From contig OX419761.1 of assembly GCA_948567375.1 (NCBI GenBank), positions 27,256,243-27,320,242 on the forward strand: 64,000 bases of DNA. The letters are read 5' to 3'. This document shows, one piece after another, positions 13,861 through 23,534 of the stretch (positions are counted from its first letter, which is position 1; each line of letters starts with the position of its first letter). Position numbers and translations under genes: made by a program. Origin of the DNA: Lunularia cruciata. Taxonomy: Eukaryota > Streptophyta > Marchantiopsida > Lunulariales > Lunulariaceae. The notes below the pieces were generated by a model that saw only the letters and a list, made by a program, of their open reading frames with translations, was not told the DNA's origin and searched no databases.

Positions 13861-14275
13861 CTTGGATATCCTAAGTGCGGTAGGGCAGATTTCTCATATT
13901 GACTCTATTGGGGCTTAGCCCCATTTTACCTTTTTCATTTCTCCCTTGTCCGAGCTTGACGGGTTCTTCCCATCCTTTGTGTTTTATACATACCCTTTTT
14001 GTGTAATATTTCTCTCTTTGCGATATATGGTGATTGGTGGTAGAGTTAATTTCTCCAGCAAATTTGGATTCCGGCTGAAGTTTACACGAATGCCCCCTGA
14101 TGGGTATGGCGAAGGGATACGTGTGAAACCCAAAATCCCTCTCCAGACCGCACCACCAAGAGTTTTTTGCGATCAAAAATTAGTTTAGGGTATCTTCGTA
14201 ATTATTTAATTTGTAAAATGCTAAAAGCATTTGTGTAAATTTGCATTTAAATAGAGCATTTGTACAGATTTCCTT

Positions 14276-14284
14276 TTATTTAAA
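14276..14284. repeat. Candidate 9-bp target-site duplication (right)
   Basis: TTATTTAAA, identical to 10785-10793, directly follows the right terminus (GATTTCCTT) of the candidate MULE-like element. Confidence 0.45.
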
Positions 14285-16163
14285 TGGAAAACCTATAGGG
14301 CACGGTCCCGTCCATAAATAGACACACTTTTCCGTTCACATAGTAACTCTAACTACGAACGTAAGGTCAAGGCGATCTCCTCACCATCCACGGTATTACG
14401 TCGTCACTGCAGCACTTAGATACAGTATGCCGATGCAGTAGTGTAGTCGTAAGCCCATGAGCCTCGTCGCGTGACCGTCACTAACCGTCATGGGTTTCCG
14501 CAAATGACGTGGAAACCATGTTTCCGTTGAACAGCCCGCAGGGAAATGGACTGTAGTAGAACACCGTGGTGATCTCATTAGGAGTTTCACTAGCAACGCA
14601 GTAGAAGGGGGACGACAGTCGCTGTCATGGACACGCTCGAGCGAGCGAGCGAGGGCCGAAATGGTGAGATTTTGATAGAAAAGGGGCTGCTCCGTCACAG
14701 TGTTGTTGGTTTGGCTGCCGGTTTGGTGCTGGTTCTTTGGTGGGAGGGACAGGACCAGCAGGGAGGAGAGTGGTGGGGCTTTTCCTCTTGTTGCTGCTTC
14801 TACACTTCCGCCATCCACCACCTGTACCTTTTGATTGATGCAGGCCCGGGCCAAGCGATCAGTTCCCTTCGATCCTTCCTGGTATCGCCGGGTCCGTGAA
14901 TCTTCGAATCCCCGGGTGCTCGTAATTGCATCACTTTGGTCCGACTCGCAAGGGTTTTGCGTAGGTAATCCCCTGTTGCAGATGTAGGCGTGTACAGTGA
15001 GTCATTTATCCTGTCTTTGGCTTTAGCTGCACTGCGCTGATACTTGGCAGCAGGCGACTTTAAAACTGGTAATGATTGCTGTGATATGATGGCATCGCCA
15101 ATTTGATAACGAGGGATGATGCTCAGACTCTATTTGCTCCGTCAAAGTATTTTACCTCTAGCTTGGCTATTTCCACTCGGGGTTTGGTGTAGAACTGTCC
15201 TTGTTAGTGGGGTTGTTTCTTCGTTGACCGCATTCTTTCTGGCCTCGGTTTTCCCGGGTCTTCTTTTTGAGATTTGGTAGTCCCAGTTGCCCGCAGTTAT
15301 GCAGTTAAGTCGTGCTCCTGTCCTTCTTTTACGCTGCCAGACCATTCTGCTTCCTCGTGCCAAGCTGTTTGCTTCATTCTTCACGAATGTTCACTGTTTC
15401 CTTCCGTGTGCGTAAACTTCCCATTCTTCCTTTTCTGCTCAAATAAATCTCCCGTTGGCCCAATCACCGTGTCTTTGTAAGGCCGGGTCTATTCACTCAC
15501 GAGCAGACTTGAAAGCCTACCAGGTTAGATTGTGAATTGGGCTGTGTTCGCCTGTGTGGCAGCTCATCATTCAAATAAACAGTGCGGTTGCGAATGAATT
15601 CTGTCACTTGGCCTCTAGAGCGGTCTCCTGAAGGAAATTTAATATAATGCAACCATATCTCTCTGTTTTATAGGAGTTGGAAGCATCCGCGTAGCATGAT
15701 CATTTCGAGCCTTGTCCTCACCGGGTCAATCAGTAGTTGTGCACATTTCATTTTTCACGACAGGGACTCTCATGATAGAGTTTGGAACCCCACGGGTCAT
15801 TTGATTTCATTCACGTCTTGAATATTATTAAGACTAGAATTCTTAGTTTCAAAAACAGTCCGGACCGATCTCGGATTACAGGCAGTGCTATCACTCTGGC
15901 ATTTTTGCGGGTCTCCGAGCGGCTGGACTACACAAAAAGGGGTTCCAGGGAGGCTGAGCTATTCGACTGGATGTGTTATCCCCGTTTGAATGTGGAGGCG
16001 GTGATTTTCCTGGAGTCGAAGGGACGAATCTGGAACTTGTGTTTGCACTGAGAGTACAACACTCCTGCGAGTGGATTGTTCAAGCGGCAGATACTTGTTG
16101 TGACTTAAACGACGTTTGAAGAAGTCTTCATAGACCGGAAGTAGTTGAAATAGCTGGAAATCG
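14285..16163 (+). promoter_or_regulatory. Upstream region of the lipase gene (putative promoter and 5' UTR)
   Basis: The sequence is less AT-rich than the repeats around it and includes a TATA-like CATAAATAGA at 14313-14322. If that box is real, the 5' UTR would need an intron, because the chosen start codon lies 1.84 kb downstream. Open frames here (a 152-codon minus frame at 14396-14854 and a 90-codon plus frame at 14627-14899) show no family features and overlap on opposite strands, so I do not call them genes. Exact promoter and transcription start are unknown. Confidence 0.3.
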
Positions 16164-19100
16164 ATGGTTCTGCGATGGATCCTGTATGGGTTAGTCAGTC
16201 TGCTGGAGCTAAGTGTGAGCTCCGTGGTGCACTTGTCATACGGATTTTTCATTTTCTTCTCTGCAGTGCTTTTGGATGTCGCTGGGATTATTTCGCTGGA
16301 ACAAAAGAAAAGTTCCGGTAAAGTGATGCCGATTCTGTCATCTGCATTGTCACCTGTAAATGGGACGCTGGTGGAAACGAAAAGTGAAGGAATTGGGCAC
16401 CCAACAAGGCACCAAAATCCTGCAGATCCGGCTCTAAACGTAGACACGAAGGCTCCAATTGTGATGCTTCATGGCATCTTTGGCTTTGGCAAAGGGGTCA
16501 GTACTTTCCGAGGCGATCGATGCCAAAATTCATACTTTGCTTGCTTCATATTTCTTGCACCATTTCCATTGACCTGTTAATTCTACATCTTGCCATGAGA
16601 TTATCTTTGGACTTACACAGCAATCGTATTCATGGTGAGTGCCAGTTTCTATGCATATTGAAACAATTGATCTTGGCATCTGCAGAAGTTAGGGACTCTT
16701 TCGTATTTTGGCGGCGCGGAGTTGAGGGATGATCGAGTACTGGTTCCGGATCTCGGTTCGCTTACCAGTGTTCATGACAGGTAAGATTGAAGCATGTGCA
16801 AAACACTTGGATCAATTCGAGCTTGCACCAATGTTGTCAAACTCAGACCCGGTCTTCGAAAGTCGAAAGATGCTTCGTGCAGTCGGGCATTGTGATCTCA
16901 CTGCCTCCGCTTAATTTCAGACGTTCAGCGGGGAATTCCCCTTTAACTGTCCGGACGTTCATGGGAGTCTGCTTGGTATGGGCATTGACCGGATGAAATT
17001 CCTTCTGATCAAGAGCTACGCCTGAACAAAACAGTAGTCGTGAAGATTAAATTAGGCGTGGCATCGATTTCTTATTATGGTTTTGAACGTTGCTCCAGAG
17101 CGTGTGCGCTTTTCTACTATCTGAAGGGTGGAACTGTTTATTATGGAGCCACTCACGCACAGGAGAACGGCCATTCAGTAACCGGTCGAACCTACCATGA
17201 AGGTGAGAACAGTTTTGTCAGCATGTTGCCGTTCACTACTTGGGGTGGAATACTCATGCCTTTCAATCCAGTTCCTGTTTCGTCTTTCGCTTGACTACAT
17301 CGTGGGGCGAGTATACCACATAAATCAACTCAATTTGGTACAATACGTGAAAGACCCTGTTCCGCTAACAATAATCCGCAACTTACCCTGCCTTGCGCGA
17401 TGGTTTGCCAGGGCAGTATCCTGAGTGGAATGAGCATCATCCGGTTCATTTCGTCGGGCACTCTACTGGTGTGCAAGTTGCCCGATTATTACAACACATG
17501 CTAGCTGAGAAGGTAACATATGGATGCCTGTTCCCAAATTTTGCTAGTTGCAACATCTCAATTAGCTCCGTAATCCTGTCCTGGCGCTACTTTCACGTTT
17601 TTATGTGTGTTTTGATTCTGAAGTTTTGCTACGGGGGCACACAGAAATTCCCTGGGCATGAGGACACAAATGAGAACTGGGTAATAAGTATAACGTCCTT
17701 GTCTGGTGCTCTCAACGGAACTACTCGAGTTCATACGGATGGCGTCAGGTCAGTTTCTTCTTGGGCACCTACAACACAGAAATTTCTCTTTTTTTCTTAG
17801 AGGGCCTACATACGCTAGTTTCTTTGGCCCTTCCCACAGGTATTCGCCCTGAATTGCTCTAGCTTATTCTTGAATAAGCCTGCTTTAGGTGTTTATATGC
17901 AGCAATGCTCAATTTTATTCAAGGAATCAAATTGTGAGGGCAATTTGCACATGTGCACAGCAACTTACTTGTTTCGTTCGTTGCTTCGCAGTGAGGATGG
18001 TCGGTCATTGAGGACCCTCTGTTTGCTACAGATACTGCGGATAGCTGTTCTCTTTTACGAGTGGATCGATCTTGCTCTACTCAATAAATACTATCAATTT
18101 GGATTCGATCATTATAATTTAAGTTGGCGTAAGGCCGGGTTTAAAGGTCTCATCAGTACGTTATTGGGTCATTCTGGACCCTTTGCACACAACGACTGGA
18201 TTATAAACGATCTATCTCTGGTTGCTGCTATTGAATTCAACAAGCGAATCAGAACTTACCCCAATACTTATTACTTCAGGTAAAGGTCTTATGCACGGCC
18301 TTAGTGAATTGAGCTTTCGTTTCTTGGGATCTTCTACCAAATCCGGTAGAGAACGTAACTGTTGGTGGAACTGCTTTTCTCATCTGCTCGGGATTGATCA
18401 TTTTACTTTGTGAATTTGTGCAGTTATGCATCGAAGACAACCACCAAGGTTCTCGGGGCTACTCTACCATCCTCGTTCTTGGGGATTCATCCTCTGTTAT
18501 TGCTCCGGTCCATCCAAATATCTCTTCACAAGTTTACATCTCCTCCTTATGATGGCTACAGGTAATTTAAACTTCTCCTGTCGCATCAGAGCTACGCCGG
18601 AGAATCAATAGAAAGCACAAGTGACTTCATTGGGTTGTAACGATTTTCACCTAACGATTTTCATACAGAATTTGATTCCATGAACGACGTGCTTTATGCA
18701 GTCGCTTCACCACAGCCAAGGAGAATCTGTCTGTAACATCAGTTTCTGGAATTCCTACGCAGAGACGAGGAGTGGAAGGACAATGACGGCGCTTTGAACA
18801 CAAAATCTCAGCTATTTCCTTGCATACCAACACCTCATCCTAATCAAGAGCTTGATGGCGATGATCTCAAACTTGGACAGAGTTATCAACCCGGAATCTG
18901 GTCAGTAGCCCTTCTAATCTATCTTCCTCTGTCCTCACCTCTTCAGGCTTTTTAATACAGGGGAGTCCAAATGTCAAACGAGTGAAAGCATTCAATGTTT
19001 CTTGCTAAATTTAGTCAAGCAAATGCTTTCGGACTCATCTCTCTCTTGTATGGCGAGCAGGTATTACAGAGTCATTGAAGCCGATCACATCAACTTCATC

Positions 19101-19256
19101 ATAGACAAGGATAGGGCAGGGGTCCACTTCGACATCATGTATGATAATATCTTTCAACGCTGTCGAAAGCACTACCAAAGGTCGACAACAGTGAAAAGTT
19201 TAGCTTCAGTTTGCCAGTGTGTTGGTGATTGTGCCTGCAACCACTTTGGAAAGTAG
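16164..19256 (+). CDS. Alpha/beta-hydrolase, bacterial-type lipase family, nine exons
   Basis: Predicted triacylglycerol-lipase-like hydrolase of the plant family related to staphylococcal and Geobacillus lipases. Exons: 16164-16496, 16686-16780, 17099-17202, 17412-17512, 17645-17748, 17992-18279, 18424-18561, 18763-18900, 19061-19256. They total 1497 nt (498 residues) with GT-AG introns in consistent phases. The start is the first ATG after an in-frame TGA six codons upstream. Residues 1-45 are hydrophobic (probable signal anchor). The strand-helix start IVMLHGIFGFGKG lies near 99-111, and VLVPDLGSLTS follows in exon 2. The nucleophile elbow GHSTG is at 193-197 (Ser195). NDGALNT near 395-401 supplies the likely catalytic Asp396, and EADHIN near 440-445 the likely His443. 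Length fits plant homologues. The C-terminal tail is Cys-rich. Splice sites are inferred by eye; substrate and location are untested. Confidence 0.88.
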
Positions 19257-19850
19257 GAAAACTGCACATGTTAGAAAAAGGTTTTGGTACATGTTCTAGT
19301 GGTATATACAATTAACCCCAACTCGTTGTCTGTACTGATGTCGAGGCATGGCACTGAGCAGTGAGTCAACTTTCAAAGAAAGTTGGTAGATCGCTGCTGC
19401 TCACAATGATCTGTTTCCTTTTTTGTGTGAAACTTGATCAAGCTGCCCAGTTTTATCGTTCAGCCTACTTCCCGTAGCCATGCCTGTTCTTCAAGTCATC
19501 CCCGAGGCTCGTGCAACTCCTCGGACACTGCAACTTGTCTACTGGAGGTCCATCGGATCAGAAAATTGCCTATCAAAGCGATAGAAGTTTCTCTGATGAG
19601 TATTCACTTACAATTCTCGATCATTTCCAAGTCTTTCTTGGCTGCACCACGTCATGTACTGAGGAGAGCAGAGTAGTTTGATGGTAGGGCTGACCATCTC
19701 CCCAGAGATGTACCTGTCTAGGCAATTGGTTTAGTCATTCTATGTACTTGTGATAGCAGGAGATGACACAGTCGAATAATTCAAGACGACCCTTTCCTCG
19801 GGGTCCATATTAAGCCCACCCAGTTCTATACAGTATCTGATATGCCTTTC
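19257..19850 (+). other. Probable 3' UTR of the lipase gene
   Basis: Follows the TAG stop of the lipase exon 9 and contains no competing gene. An AATAAA word at 19888-19893 is a possible polyadenylation signal, which would give a 3' UTR of roughly 630-660 bases. This is inferred from position only. Confidence 0.35.
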
Positions 19851-20087
19851 TTAGAGTAATTTCCCATCGTATGCGATGCCTTCGACCAATAAATCAACCT
19901 GTCCTATCATTTCCTTGAGAATGTGTTTTGCCTTTTTGGACTTTAAGAAGGATGGTTGTGGCCACAGGTACCAGCATATTTCGTGGATCTTCTCGTATTG
20001 GTTTTGCAGGGAATCCATCAATGCACTCTTAAGCAACCTTTGGAGTGACCGCTTGGAGTAGTTTGAAATGCTCTTAGCAACCTTCAC
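19851..20087 (-). CDS. Small hypothetical ORF, function unknown
   Basis: A 78-codon minus-strand frame with a protein-like composition: basic N-terminal part, a heptad-like middle (LLKSALMDSLQNQYEKIHEI), a Trp-containing WYLWPQP word and an acidic-hydrophobic end (QVDLLVEGIAYDG). I do not recognise it. It overlaps the presumed 3' UTR of the lipase gene on the opposite strand. No splice partners were found upstream, and the opposite strand also holds a 61-codon open frame. It could be one exon of a decayed gene or chance. Confidence 0.2.
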   Translation of the reverse strand: MKVAKSISNYSKRSLQRLLKSALMDSLQNQYEKIHEICWYLWPQPSFLKSKKAKHILKEMIGQVDLLVEGIAYDGKLL

Positions 20088-21419
20088 AGTGACTTAAATA
20101 TTTTCATACACCGCATCTAACATTTTGTGCAAGGATAGTATCAGCTCCAGCTTTCAGCGTTCACTTTGAAGGCTGCTAAGGTTGAATCAAATCATCTTGC
20201 GACTTCCCTCATTACGTGTAACGTAAGACAGGCCCGACGGAAAGCTCTACGCCGCTTGAATTCTGCACCAGTAATTGGAAGTATAGTGAGGTATTGATGC
20301 AAGTGATAGTGGTAGTAATTTGATTAACCCTATATTGAACCTATTGGAACCGTTGGAACCGTATTCGGACGTACATTGAAATTGAAACATCTCCGGTGTA
20401 AGCTCGGCTGAGTTCATTTGGCTTTCTTTGTGAGATTTCAATTGGGAGCTAATTGGGTGTCGACACTACGTTGAACCTGAAACAAATTGAAACAGAAGAA
20501 CCGTTTGGGGTAAAACAAGGTAGGTAATTGACGTCGACAGTCCTGTCGTTTCAAGCGAAGTACTAGTGTCTCTCATTTGAGATGAAATGCCATGTAGTTA
20601 ACAGACGAAGTTGAAACCCGTTGCTTTTCGAACGAGAGTAAATAGACTTGGCGACTTGTCCGTTGAGTCTGATCCAAAGGGTATTAACGTTTACCGGGGA
20701 GAGAAAACACGCCATTATCATTGGCAAGAATCCACGTTTGAGGGTTTGACGACCTCATCAAGGACGCTTGGTGTTTGAAGCTAAGCCCCATTGTCTGGAA
20801 GAGAAACTGTTTACAACTCCTTGAGTTGTCACATGTTCACTTCGCTTAGTTCACCAGAAGACCTCTTCGTCTATTTGAAGTAATTGGTGTTACGCTGAAA
20901 ACCATCCATGTTCAATTTTTGTCTTCGGAACTTCTCGTTGGATGCTGAAGTCTATTTTCTTTTCCTTTCTGGATCGTAGCGTCTTTTCTTCCTTGTTTCC
21001 GAATGAAATAACGAGTGGATTGGATTCTACCTTTCTGAGTATCCAGAATCTTTCAAGATTGGACGAACGAGTAGAAATCATCATGAGTATCTGAGTGTGA
21101 GGTTTGAAAAGATAGGCATGGGGCAGATCATACTTATTTCGAGGAAACTGGAACTTGATCATCCATCTTTCATCTGGTTTCTCTGAATCTATATGAATAC
21201 TCCGCTGGTGAGGGTTGAACAGGTGACGATCCATCCTATGCATTTTAAGGTGAGAACAAACATGAAGTCCTGAAATATCCAGTAGAGCATGAGCATACCC
21301 TGCCATCATCGATATGCACCACGACCGTACTCGAGGAGCATCAACGGGGAGAGAAAACACGTCATTCTCGTAGGCCAACGATAATAGCGTGATTCTCACA
21401 AGTACTCGTACACTTCTGT
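20088..21419. other. No recognisable gene
   Basis: Contains a 169-codon minus frame (20890-21399) with no recognisable motif or compositional support. A roughly 35-bp block containing CGGGGAGAGAAAACACG occurs at about 20696 and again, slightly diverged, at about 21346. Nothing else can be assigned. Confidence 0.35.
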
Positions 21420-21540
21420 GACTCTATTGGGGCTTAGCCCCATGTTACCTTTTTTTCTCTCCCTTGTACTTGTACGGCTTGATGGGGGTCTTCCATCCTT
21501 CGTTTTTCTTACGCGGTCGCCTTTTCTTCTTCTGTTAATT
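21420..21540 (+). repeat. Isolated tail of the D repeat family
   Basis: ACTCTATTGGGGCTTAGCCC and the following CTCTCCCTTGT, GCTTGA and GGGTCTTCCATCCTT landmarks match the end of D unit 2 (about 13902-13990) in the same orientation. Only the tail is present, consistent with a 5'-truncated copy of a non-LTR element. Confidence 0.6.
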
Positions 21541-22082
21541 TTCTGACACGTGTATTCAAATTGCCTTATAACTCCTCCCCTGCCCATTACTCGAGACCCT
21601 CCAAAGCACCCGAGGCACTCCTCTCGCCAACCCTCTTCCCCTTCACCTCTTTCGTTTGGTTATCGTTAGTTCCACGTTTGCTTGTTGTTCGTTCTGCCTT
21701 CCGCTCCGGTTTAAGTGTCAAATGACTTTCTCCTTCCCGTGCCTTTCTACTCGCTCGTTACTGTTTTCTTCGAGTGTCATCCGACTTGCTTCTCCCCGTG
21801 CCTTCTAAGTCGCTCCTTACCGGTTCTCCGATGATTACCTCAAGTTAGATGGTAGATGTAGTACCTCTCGTTACTACATCTACCATCTCATTCTTTGGTA
21901 TGCATTATCGTGTAATTTTGCAATGTTTTATTTACTTTAGGTACAAATAAATGTTTCCCTTCAAATATTAACAAGGTATGTCTTGAGAGTTCTTACATTC
22001 TCCTGCTTACCAATTTTGTATTCTTCTTTTACTTATTTTTCTTTTTCTTTTACTCTCAAATATTTTGCATTTAACGTCATTC
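21541..22082. other. Intergenic, pyrimidine-rich, no gene
   Basis: Low-complexity CT-rich DNA between the D tail and the Copia-like LTR. The only structure seen is the perfect hairpin at 21847-21888. Confidence 0.4.
21847..21888. repeat. Perfect 17-bp inverted repeat with 8-nt loop
   Basis: The arms AGATGGTAGATGTAGTA and TACTACATCTACCATCT are exact reverse complements separated by CCTCTCGT. As RNA this forms a strong hairpin, but the stem is shorter than usual for a plant miRNA precursor. No protein-coding context. Confidence 0.7.
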
Positions 22083-22456
22083 TGTTAGGATTAACTCAGG
22101 TTAAAGTTAACTACGGTTAACTCAGGATATGCTTTGGGTTAGATTGTGCACAACCATTGCTAGTGTATATAAGTAGTCTTAGAGTAGAGACTATGAGAAA
22201 GGTGCTCATTCTTCTGGAGCAACAGGAGAGTGGAGCAAGGAGAGAGTGGAGAGAGCTCTTAGAGATGGAGACTTTTTATGTGTGTGCATACATTAGTAAA
22301 GAGTGTTCCCATTGTTCCCCCGTGGACTTAGCCTTATGAGAAGGTGAACCACATACATCCAGTGTTTGTGCATGTGTGAGTTTGATTGTCTGTGTGCACT
22401 CCGTGGTTCTTTGGTGTTTCATTGTGATAGACCCTGTCAGTGGTTTCCTTTGTTCA
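22083..22456 (+). repeat. 5' LTR of a Copia-like retrotransposon
   Basis: Starts TGTTAGGATTAACTCAGG and ends at TTGTTCA, followed within five bases by a primer-binding site. It contains a TATATAAG promoter-like box at about 22167-22174. No second copy of this LTR is seen in the window, so the element is incomplete here. The right boundary could shift by a few bases. Confidence 0.6.
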
Positions 22457-22461
22457 AAAAT

Positions 22462-22473
22462 TGGTATCAGAGC
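22462..22473 (+). promoter_or_regulatory. Primer-binding site (initiator tRNA-Met type)
   Basis: TGGTATCAGAGC is the exact complement of the 3' end of plant initiator tRNA-Met and is the typical minus-strand primer site of Copia and many Ty3 elements. It sets the orientation of the broken element as plus strand. Confidence 0.8.
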
Positions 22474-22702
22474 TTGTGATCGAGAATGAGAAAGACAGAC
22501 GGTTATGAGAGGAGATCAGAGGTGTTGATCGAGAAGAGGAAGCAAGGCTACACTCAAAACGTTCAGCACGGAGAGCCTATCGTTTCTATATAGGATTTGT
22601 GTAGGAACGAGGTGTGTTTGGAATGAAGTGTGTGAAAAAAACCATTTTGAAAGCTTGAAGGTTGGCTATGGTGATCAGAGAGTGTTTTTCAGTCATTACC
22701 TG
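22474..22702 (+). mobile_element. Leader of the Copia-like element, interrupted by the methyltransferase element
   Basis: Purine-rich, non-coding leader following the primer site. It stops at CCTG (22699-22702), which is repeated at 32617-32620 after the inserted Ty3/gypsy element, so the leader should continue from 32617. Confidence 0.5.
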
Positions 22703-22809
22703 TGTCGTGCGTATATACATCGCTACACAACATACATCGCTGTCAACATCATACACTATAAAAGCACAACTCACACATAAGTCATATATAGACTCTAAAG
22801 TGCCACAAT
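22703..22809 (-). repeat. LTR segment A, outer copy
   Basis: 107 bp, starting TGTCGTGCG at the CCTG duplication and ending CCACAAT where B begins. It is identical to A' (23261-23367) except for one base in the CATAYATAGAC region. A TATAAAA word occurs on the plus strand. Its presence outside B marks the permuted LTR structure. Confidence 0.85.
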
Positions 22810-23258
22810 TAATCAGATTGCTTAACATTCTCAACTCAACTCAACTCAGATCAATACTTGATCTGTCACTCTATAAACTGCCAACAACTGGGCACTGATT
22901 ACAGTCAAGCCACACCCACTCAAGCATAGAGAATCCAGGTGACGCTCGCCGGCCTCTGTCCACCATAGCCAGGAACTCGAAGGCTCAACATCAGAGAAGT
23001 GAGCTCTCTGGAGCTCACTTCGAAACTATACCCCCTGGACTCGAGCTAGCCCTGAAACCCTAACGGTCCCGCTGATGGCACACTTGACGGTGCAAACGGT
23101 GCAAAGTGACGGTGGGCCCCACCGTGAAGTCAGTACCCCAAACACAAAATCTAACCGTCGGAAAGTAGTCCCTGAGAAACAGCTAGAATAACTCTAACTA
23201 CCATCATTGGAACTCCAGTGTCCGAGCATCTAGATGCGGAACTACAAATGGCGTGACA
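22810..23258 (-). repeat. LTR segment B, left copy (3' LTR side)
   Basis: 449 bp from TAATCAGATTGC to GGCGTGACA, about 98 percent identical to 32169-32616. It contains the palindrome GTGAGCTCTCTGGAGCTCAC. Followed by GC and then A'. Confidence 0.9.
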
Positions 23259-23260
23259 GC

Positions 23261-23367
23261 TGTCGTGCGTATATACATCGCTACACAACATACATCGCTG
23301 TCAACATCATACACTATAAAAGCACAACTCACACATAAGTCATACATAGACTCTAAAGTGCCACAAT
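23261..23367 (-). repeat. LTR segment A', inner copy beside the polypurine tract
   Basis: Second copy of the 107-bp A segment. On the minus strand it begins ATTGTGGCAC immediately after a purine run, where a 3' LTR should start. Joined to B by the dinucleotide GC. Confidence 0.85.
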
Positions 23368-23381
23368 CGCCCCCCTAGCTG
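23368..23381 (-). promoter_or_regulatory. Polypurine tract-like sequence
   Basis: On the minus strand this reads AGCTAGGGGGGCG directly before the TGTGGCAC start of A'. Position and composition fit the plus-strand primer of an LTR retrotransposon. Confidence 0.55.
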
Positions 23382-23534
23382 GCGGTTAGGTCCCTCTAAC
23401 TCCAGATAGCCATCTACTCTAAGTATATGGTATACCCTCTAATGGGCAAAGATCAGGAGGCCGGGTGCTATGGAGCCCCATCATTAGTCGCCTGTCTGCA
23501 ATCTATACCATATAAAGAATGAACTAGCTATAGG

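Larger units (their letters stand above)
12526..14054 (+). repeat. D repeat unit 2 (tandem duplication)
   Basis: Second tandem copy of the 10930-12525 unit, about 1.53 kb long, lacking the 59-bp local duplication seen near 12.26 kb in unit 1. It ends in GGTGGTAGAGTTAATTT and then diverges into the unique right flank of the candidate MULE-like element. Confidence 0.75.
10794..14275. mobile_element. Candidate non-autonomous MULE-like element carrying tandem D repeats
   Basis: The left end reads GGGAAATTTACACAG and the reverse complement of the right end reads AAGGAAATCTGTACAAAT; these are imperfect inverted termini with a common GGAAAT core. Both ends abut the 9-bp direct repeat TTATTTAAA. A second ATTTACACA word lies near each end in inverse orientation (TTGTGTAAAT at 14231). 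The interior is almost entirely two tandem copies of the roughly 1.55-kb D repeat plus short unique flanks, and no transposase is visible. A Pack-MULE-like capture would explain host-like or LINE-like coding relics inside terminal repeats. The termini are short and degenerate, so this remains tentative. Confidence 0.45.

Noticed and set aside
14396..14854. 152-codon minus-strand ORF
   Set aside because: It overlaps a 90-codon plus-strand frame, has no recognisable motif and lies in the lipase upstream region; most likely chance.
20890..21399. 169-codon minus-strand ORF
   Set aside because: Composition is not protein-like (no domain words, scattered Met/His/Arg), and one of the short direct repeats lies within it.
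22700..22810. A and A' as independent short LTRs (TRIM element)
   Set aside because: A has TG...CA-like ends, but A' joins B by only two bases and starts exactly at the polypurine tract, which fits a permuted single LTR better than a separate insertion.
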